From assembly GCA_003647095.1 (NCBI GenBank), contig QMME01000315.1:1-5230 (forward strand): a DNA stretch of 5,230 nt, given 5' to 3'. The stretch's first letter is position 1. Each line of letters begins with the position of its first letter. A model generated the notes under the pieces. It did not search any database and was not told the origin of the DNA. It saw nothing but the letters and a program-made list of their open reading frames with translations. The DNA comes from Deltaproteobacteria bacterium. Its GTDB lineage: Bacteria > Myxococcota > B64-G9. Both the position numbers and the translations under genes were made by a program. Of the stretch, positions 1-5,230 are shown in pieces.

Positions 1-734
1 AGGCCATGCCCCGGGGAGGGATGCTGACGGTGTCGACCAGCAACCTGCTGGTAGAGGGGAACCTGGCGGCGAAACAGGGGGTGACACCCGGCAAGTACGT
101 GTGCGTTGCCGTCCAGGATACCGGCCATGGTATCGACGGCAGCATCCGCGAGCGAATATTCGATCCCTTCTTCACCACCAGGGAAAGGGGAGTGGGTACC
201 GGGTTGGGGCTGGCGTCGGTGTACGGGATCGTCAAGCGACACGGGGGATTCGTAACGGTGGACAGCGAACCGGGCCGGGGAGCTGTATTCCGGCTGTTCC
301 TGCCTGCCAGTGAGAAGGCGGTCGAAAGCCGGCAACCATCCCCACCACCGGTGAAACTGCTCCTGGGCAGCGGCACGGTGCTGTTGGTGGACGATGATGT
401 CGTGGTGCGCGATACCTGTCGTTCCTGGTTGCTGCGACTGGGCTACCGGGTGCTCGAGGCCGGCAGCGGCCGGGAGGCCATCGATATCTTCCGCGCCAAC
501 GCCGACGAAATCGACCTGGTGGTCCTCGACGTGGTCATGCCGGGCATCGCCGGGATGGAGGTCTTCAGCACCATTCGCTCCCTGTCGCCCGGCCAGAAGG
601 TGTTGTTTTCCACCGGGTGCGATGTCGGGCAGGAACTGGAAGGCCTGGACCGGGAGGCGAACGTGGGGGTCATAGACAAGCCTTTCCGCATGATGGAGCT
701 TGCCGAGAGTGTGAAATCGCTGATCGAGCGCTGA
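1..734 (+). CDS. Hybrid sensor histidine kinase, C-terminal part (HATPase_c + receiver domain), 5' partial
   Basis: The gene enters from the left edge; the frame starts at base 3 and reads Ala before the first Met. The Ala-Met-Pro-Arg-Gly-Gly start matches the segment after the N box of kinase ATPase domains, so Met at base 6 is internal and not a start. Numbering from that Met, the ATP-binding motifs are DTGHGI (38-43, G1), DPFFTT (53-58, F box) and GTGLGLA (64-70, G2). A proline-rich linker (about 103-120) leads to a receiver domain with acidic-pocket Asp129/Asp130, phospho-acceptor Asp175 (VVLDVVMPG), Ser202 and Lys225 (DKPF). All receiver key residues are present, so it should accept phosphate. 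The stop is TGA 732-734. No DNA-binding output domain follows, so phosphate probably passes to another protein, or the receiver tunes the kinase itself. The sensor and His-containing domains lie outside the window, so the signal is unknown. The kinase class is secure. Confidence 0.95.
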   Translation, partial: AMPRGGMLTVSTSNLLVEGNLAAKQGVTPGKYVCVAVQDTGHGIDGSIRERIFDPFFTTRERGVGTGLGLASVYGIVKRHGGFVTVDSEPGRGAVFRLFLPASEKAVESRQPSPPPVKLLLGSGTVLLVDDDVVVRDTCRSWLLRLGYRVLEAGSGREAIDIFRANADEIDLVVLDVVMPGIAGMEVFSTIRSLSPGQKVLFSTGCDVGQELEGLDREANVGVIDKPFRMMELAESVKSLIER

Positions 735-844
735 GGTCGGTTCTCCCCGGACTCCCGGCTCATTCCCCGGCGGGGCCTGCCGGAATCTCCCAGGCCGCGA
801 GGGTATGGCGCTGCCGGCGGGCATCTGCTACAATCCTGACCATC
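735..844. other. Intergenic gap between kinase and HAD gene with weak hairpin
   Basis: This 110-bp gap contains an inverted repeat, CCGGC at 767-771 and GCCGG at 779-783 with a 7-nt loop, about 33 bp after the kinase stop. It has no T-tract, so an intrinsic terminator is only possible. The 3' end of the gap carries the extended -10 element listed separately. The HAD reading frame stays open through the gap, but the translation resembles no protein start and the HAD fold begins at 845. Confidence 0.4.
826..834 (+). promoter_or_regulatory. Extended -10 promoter element (TGcTACAAT) for the HAD gene
   Basis: TG-C-TACAAT is an extended -10 box: TACAAT matches 5 of 6 bases of the sigma-70 consensus TATAAT, and the TG is correctly placed one base upstream. 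No good -35 box lies 17 bp upstream (TGGCGC at 806-811), which extended -10 promoters can tolerate. A start site about 7 bp downstream would fall near 840-845, next to the ATG at 845. There is no purine-rich Shine-Dalgarno before that ATG. The element therefore suggests a leaderless or nearly leaderless mRNA. Confidence 0.55.
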
Positions 845-1582
845 ATGCTGCAGGCGGTATTTTTCGACTTCGGCAATACCCTGGTATCCACCCGGCTGGA
901 CTGGGCCCGTATCCTGCCCGAAAACCTGCAAGGGCTGGCCGAGGCGTTGCGGGACAAGGTGCCGGGCATCGACTTCCAGCGCCTGGGAGCCGACCTGCTC
1001 TTTTTACGACAAGCGGGCGGACGGCGGGCCGCGGAGACGTTGATCGAGGTACCGGCGGTGGAATCGCTGCGGGCGGCGCTGGCCCTGCAGGGTGTGCAGG
1101 GAGTGTCCAACCAGGACCTGCAAGCCGGTGTTGATGGGTTCTTCGCCCCCGAGGAGAACTCTTACCCGATAGTCTTCGGAGTGCCGGAGATGCTGGCCGC
1201 CCTGCGGGAGATGGGATTGCGCCTGGCGGTCATTTCCAACGCCACCTGTGGCCGGTTGATTCGCCGGGCCCTGGCCGCCAGGAAGCTGGACGGTTTCTTT
1301 CAGGCCATACTGGTATCGGCCGACCTCGGGGTGCGCAAGCCACACCCGGAGATATTCCAACTGGCGGCCAAGGCCGTGGAGTGCCAGCCGGAAGAATGCG
1401 TCATGGTCGGTGACGATGTCGTCGCCGACATCGGGGGCGCCCGCCAGGCCGGCATGCGGGCGATCCTGGCCAGGTTTGTCGGGCAGGGGCAGGACGGTAC
1501 TGACGACAAGGCGGCTGACGCCACGGTTAGCCAGCCCCGGCAACTGGTCGAGGTGATCGGGAAATGGCGCGAGCAGGAATGA
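845..1582 (+). CDS. HAD-superfamily hydrolase (haloacid dehalogenase-like)
   Basis: This 245-residue cytoplasmic protein has the HAD motifs in order. Motif I is FFDFGNTL with nucleophile Asp8; motif II is VISNA with Ser131; motif III is RKPHPEIF with Lys165; motif IV is VMVGDDVVADIGGA with Asp190, Asp191 and Asp195. Residues 15-110 lie where the helical cap of type C1 HADs sits. Length and layout fit small-molecule phosphatases or dehalogenase-like hydrolases. The usual second Asp of motif I (DxD) is Gly10, so the standard general acid/base is missing; the substrate cannot be predicted. The start at 845 is chosen because motif I must lie close to the N terminus and an extended -10 box sits just upstream. 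In-frame codons further upstream (back to 617) overlap the kinase gene and add no recognisable sequence. The 3' end overlaps the next gene by 19 bp. Family is secure, reaction unknown. Confidence 0.92.
   Translation: MLQAVFFDFGNTLVSTRLDWARILPENLQGLAEALRDKVPGIDFQRLGADLLFLRQAGGRRAAETLIEVPAVESLRAALALQGVQGVSNQDLQAGVDGFFAPEENSYPIVFGVPEMLAALREMGLRLAVISNATCGRLIRRALAARKLDGFFQAILVSADLGVRKPHPEIFQLAAKAVECQPEECVMVGDDVVADIGGARQAGMRAILARFVGQGQDGTDDKAADATVSQPRQLVEVIGKWREQE
1550..1555 (+). promoter_or_regulatory. Ribosome binding site for the Cys-rich lipoprotein, inside the HAD gene
   Basis: GAGGTG lies 8 nt before ATG 1564. The competing ATG at 1579, which overlaps the HAD stop as ATGA, has only an AGGA touching its start codon, too close to work well. 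Starting at 1564 also adds the Arg expected in a signal-peptide n-region (MARAGMS), so this site decides the start. Confidence 0.6.
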
Positions 1583-2235
1583 GCTGTTGCCTGGTCGTTG
1601 CCGGGACGTTGCTGGCGCTGGCCGGCTGCGGCAGCGGCGACACTTCCTGGCTGGCATTGCAGATACACTCGGCGGCGGGGAGAGCTTCGGCGCGGCGTTT
1701 TCCTCCCAACAGCCCGGAGCCGCTGTGGGTCAACGTGCGGGTGTTTCGCTCCGACGACCTGCTGGGCCCGGCGGTGGCCAACGAGGATGCCGAGTGGGCC
1801 ACCATGGAGACCGATCCCGACAGCGGCCAGCGCCTCATGCGGGTGGCGGTACCGGCCAACCAGGAGCGGAACTACGAGTACCTGGTGCGGGTGAGCAGCG
1901 TCGTCGATGACGGTTCGGGTGGAGCCCTGGTGGACGAGTGCGGGGTGACCGCCCACGTGGTGGCACCGGCCGGCTTGCAGGTGCCGGTGGAACTGGTGAC
2001 CCACCCGGGTGATTGCTCCCCCTTGCTGTGCCAGGTGCGCTCCGACTGCGTGGGTTTGAAGCGCTACTGCCTGTCGTTCGAATGCTACGACGAGACCATC
2101 TGTGGCCAGTGCCCGGCCGGGGCCGGCTGCGATCTCGCTGGCAACTGCAGCGGAGATTGCCAGACGGAAGATGATTGCACGGACGGCTTCGGCTGCTGTC
2201 GCGGCACATGCTCCAGTCACTGCGTGGACTGGTAA
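1564..2235 (+). CDS. Cysteine-rich secreted lipoprotein of unknown function
   Basis: This 223-residue protein starts with a lipoprotein signal peptide: Arg3, a hydrophobic stretch (about 8-20) and the lipobox Leu19-Ala20-Gly21-Cys22. Cys22 would be lipidated and Gly follows it, so an outer-membrane location is possible. Residues 25-150 contain no domain I recognise and look like a beta-rich region (WVNVRVF, RLMRVAVP, YEYLVRV). The tail (151-220) has 15 cysteines in 70 residues, including C-x2-C at 180/183 and a Cys-Cys pair at 211/212, so it is probably a disulfide-knotted mini-domain. Similar Cys-rich tails are common in surface proteins of myxobacteria and relatives. ATG 1564 is preferred over ATG 1579 (see the RBS entry). 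The start lies inside the HAD gene, implying a shared transcript and translational coupling, although a metabolic hydrolase and a lipoprotein have no obvious common task. The stop is TAA 2233-2235, 5 bp from the convergent protease stop. Function unknown. Confidence 0.85.
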   Translation: MARAGMSCCLVVAGTLLALAGCGSGDTSWLALQIHSAAGRASARRFPPNSPEPLWVNVRVFRSDDLLGPAVANEDAEWATMETDPDSGQRLMRVAVPANQERNYEYLVRVSSVVDDGSGGALVDECGVTAHVVAPAGLQVPVELVTHPGDCSPLLCQVRSDCVGLKRYCLSFECYDETICGQCPAGAGCDLAGNCSGDCQTEDDCTDGFGCCRGTCSSHCVDW

Positions 2236-2240
2236 TGGGT

Positions 2241-4499
<2,259 letters not shown>

Positions 4500-4504
4500 G
4501 ATCG

Positions 4505-4511
4505 ACCTCCC
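4505..4511 (-). promoter_or_regulatory. Ribosome binding site of the metalloprotease gene
   Basis: On the - strand, GGGAGGT ends 5 nt before the ATG (complement of 4497-4499), a near-ideal Shine-Dalgarno and spacing. It fixes the start of the protease and supports efficient translation. Confidence 0.8.
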
Positions 4512-4580
4512 GGGAAGTTTCGCCTGGCATCCTTGCCGAAGCGGGCGGGAACGTCAAGATGCGACGCGGCATTTCCTCTT

Positions 4581-4610
4581 ACTATGTAGGCACTTGTGTG
4601 CTATTGTCAT
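4581..4610 (-). promoter_or_regulatory. Candidate sigma-70-type promoter for the metalloprotease
   Basis: On the - strand, ATGACA (complement of 4605-4610; 5 of 6 to TTGACA) is followed after 18 bp by CATAGT (complement of 4581-4586; 4 of 6 to TATAAT). Transcription would start near 4574 and give a leader of about 75 nt carrying the strong RBS. A short inverted repeat (4590-4601) lies in the spacer and could be a regulator site. Prediction by eye only. Confidence 0.4.
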
Positions 4611-4640
4611 ACTGTTCGGGCCGGCGCGCCGCCGTACCCC

Positions 4641-4669
4641 TTGTAGCCTCGGCAGCGGGATAGTATAGG
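4641..4669 (+). promoter_or_regulatory. Candidate promoter for the small lipoprotein
   Basis: TTGTAG (4641-4646) and TATAGG (4664-4669) are 17 bp apart. The -35 matches 3 of 6 and the -10 matches 4 of 6 of the sigma-70 consensus. The implied leader to ATG 4731 is about 55 nt. TAGTAT (4661-4666) is an alternative -10 with poorer spacing. Weak, but in the right place in an AT-enriched spot. Confidence 0.35.
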
Positions 4670-4718
4670 ACAACATGCTCCGGTGGCAGGCCTGGTGGGT
4701 TGCCGGAAAGGTATCGTC

Positions 4719-4724
4719 GAGGTG
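4719..4724 (+). promoter_or_regulatory. Ribosome binding site deciding the small lipoprotein start
   Basis: GAGGTG lies 6 nt before ATG 4731 but touches ATG 4725, so 4731 is the likely start. The same GAGGTG precedes the other lipoprotein gene at 1550-1555. Confidence 0.6.
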
Positions 4725-4730
4725 ATGCCG

Positions 4731-4880
4731 ATGACTGGAAAGAAAAGGATGGTCTGGTTGTTGCTGGTGCTGCTGCTTGGCCTGGGCGTGCTGTCGTCTT
4801 GCCGCAAGGGCTACCTCAAGGACGAACCCGAGCAGGGCGAGCCCGAACCCGGACCCAGCCCGGCCCCCCGTCCCGGCTGA
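4731..4880 (+). CDS. Small lipoprotein with acidic, proline-rich tail (49 aa)
   Basis: The predicted peptide has a textbook lipoprotein signal: a basic n-region MTGKKRM, a Leu/Val-rich core (about 8-20) and the lipobox Leu21-Ser22-Ser23-Cys24. The mature lipopeptide would be only 26 residues: Cys-Arg-Lys-Gly-Tyr-Leu, then Glu/Pro/Gly-rich sequence ending PAPRPG, with no fold expected. Upstream in-frame starts exist (ATG 4725; GTG 4683, giving 65 residues), but RBS spacing and the signal-peptide charge favour 4731. It is divergent from the metalloprotease and convergent with the serpin (14 bp between stops). Small size makes it easy to miss, but promoter, RBS and signal peptide agree. I do not recognise a family; an entericidin-like or lysis-type small lipoprotein is possible but not supported by specific motifs. 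Confidence 0.65.
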   Translation: MTGKKRMVWLLLVLLLGLGVLSSCRKGYLKDEPEQGEPEPGPSPAPRPG

Positions 4881-4889
4881 GACCGGGGG
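4865..4889. terminator. Possible bidirectional hairpin between convergent genes
   Basis: CCCCCG (4865-4870) pairs with CGGGGG (4884-4889), and TC/GA can extend the stem past a bulged C. It lies across the stop of the small lipoprotein and just before the serpin stop, where a shared terminator would be expected. No T-tract follows on either strand, so it is weak as an intrinsic terminator. Confidence 0.25.
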
Positions 4890-4894
4890 CGATC

Positions 4895-5230
4895 TCAGAA
4901 GCTGGGTGGCGAGACGATCTTGCCGGCGAACAGCAGCGCCCCGCTGTGGTTGTCGTGAATGACGAAGACGAAGGGGCGGTCCACCCGGAAGATATCAGGC
5001 TGGGCCGAGGTGGCGCCCACCTCCACGCTGGTGACGGCCGCGGCCTCGGTGCCCTCCTCGTCGACGCGCACGTAGGTCTTGTGGCGCACCCGGCTGATGA
5101 ACAGCCCGCCCGCGGCCACGATACCGCTGAAGTCGGCGCGGTTGGGGTCGAAGGCCTCCGCCATACCCAGGGCCGAGAGCACGTCGTTGAGCACCGTCTC
5201 CCATTTCAACTCGAAGCGGGGCAGGTAGAC
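4895..5230 (-). CDS. Serpin (serine protease inhibitor family), C-terminal part, 5' end outside the window
   Basis: The visible 111 residues run from VYLPRFELKWE to the end VSPPSF and cover roughly the last third of a serpin. The path matches the family: LPRFELKWE, LSALGMAEAFDPNRADFSGI, then HKTYVRVDEEGTEAAA, which is strand s5A and the reactive-loop hinge with small residues needed for loop insertion. Next comes the signature FRVDRPFVFVI (complement of 4958-4990), and the end ALLFAGKIVSPP matches the C-terminal strands. The intact hinge suggests an active inhibitor rather than a non-inhibitory serpin. Counting from hinge Gly as P15 gives Thr-Ser as P1-P1' (about 5006-5011). The loop is one residue longer than in alpha-1-antitrypsin, so P1 could shift by one. 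Apparent starts within the window (TTG at 5207-5209) are internal codons. Whether it is secreted cannot be seen. It probably protects against serine or cysteine proteases from neighbours, prey or self. Confidence 0.95.
   Translation of the reverse strand, partial: VYLPRFELKWETVLNDVLSALGMAEAFDPNRADFSGIVAAGGLFISRVRHKTYVRVDEEGTEAAAVTSVEVGATSAQPDIFRVDRPFVFVIHDNHSGALLFAGKIVSPPSF

Larger units (their letters stand above)
4500..4730. other. Divergent intergenic regulatory region
   Basis: This 231-bp stretch separates the protease (-) from the small lipoprotein (+). It holds no convincing gene. Its centre (about 4571-4620) is clearly more AT-rich than the flanking genes, as expected for promoters. 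Candidate promoters for both directions are listed separately, with a palindrome GGCGCGCC (4623-4630) between them and a short inverted repeat GCAC-TTGT-GTGC (4590-4601). Confidence 0.6.

Noticed and set aside
617..844. A longer start for the HAD gene, overlapping the kinase gene
   Set aside because: The extra 76 residues look like out-of-frame kinase sequence and intergenic DNA; motif I should lie at the N terminus and a promoter element sits just before 845.
4607..4807. A 66-codon - strand frame opposite the small lipoprotein
   Set aside because: It has no signal peptide, domain or RBS, and it covers the promoter region and the lipobox-coding region of the opposite gene.
4995..5204. A second - strand frame within the serpin, Arg/Gly-rich
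   Set aside because: It is a shifted frame of the serpin coding sequence, whose own frame matches the family over all visible residues.

Overview
This 5.2 kb, GC-rich window holds six protein-coding genes packed with short gaps; both end genes run off the window. The organism is most likely a myxobacterium or related 'deltaproteobacterium' (Myxococcota). The best evidence is a MYXO-CTERM-type sorting tail (Cys motif, Leu-rich membrane segment, Arg-rich end) on a secreted metalloprotease. A cysteine-rich lipoprotein and a hybrid sensor kinase fit the same group. This placement is inference from protein features; no rRNA or other marker gene is present. No tRNA, rRNA, CRISPR array or insertion sequence was seen.

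Left part (1-2235, + strand): the 3' end of a hybrid histidine kinase (ATPase domain plus receiver domain) is followed by a 110-bp gap. Next come a HAD-superfamily hydrolase (845-1582) and a small cysteine-rich lipoprotein (1564-2235), which overlap by 19 bp and are probably co-transcribed. The HAD gene has a strong extended -10 element about 10 bp before its ATG and no Shine-Dalgarno, suggesting a leaderless mRNA.

Middle (2241-4499, - strand): a 752-residue secreted zinc metalloprotease resembling fungalysin/M36 converges on the lipoprotein gene with only 5 bp between stop codons. It has a signal peptide, an FTP/PepSY-like propeptide, an HEYGH zinc site, a PPC-like beta domain, an Asp-Ala-Gly-Ala tandem-repeat linker, a duplicated 19-residue Cys motif and the MYXO-CTERM anchor.

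Right part (4500-5230): a 231-bp divergent intergenic region, relatively AT-rich in its centre, carries candidate promoters for the protease (-) and for a 49-residue lipoprotein (+, 4731-4880). Converging on the latter is the C-terminal third of a serpin (4895 to beyond 5230, - strand), with an intact hinge, reactive-centre loop and serpin signature. A surface metalloprotease, a small lipoprotein and a serpin lie side by side, suggesting a locus for extracellular proteolysis and protection from proteases. The functional link is inference: the genes are not one operon, and serpins normally target serine or cysteine proteases rather than metalloproteases.
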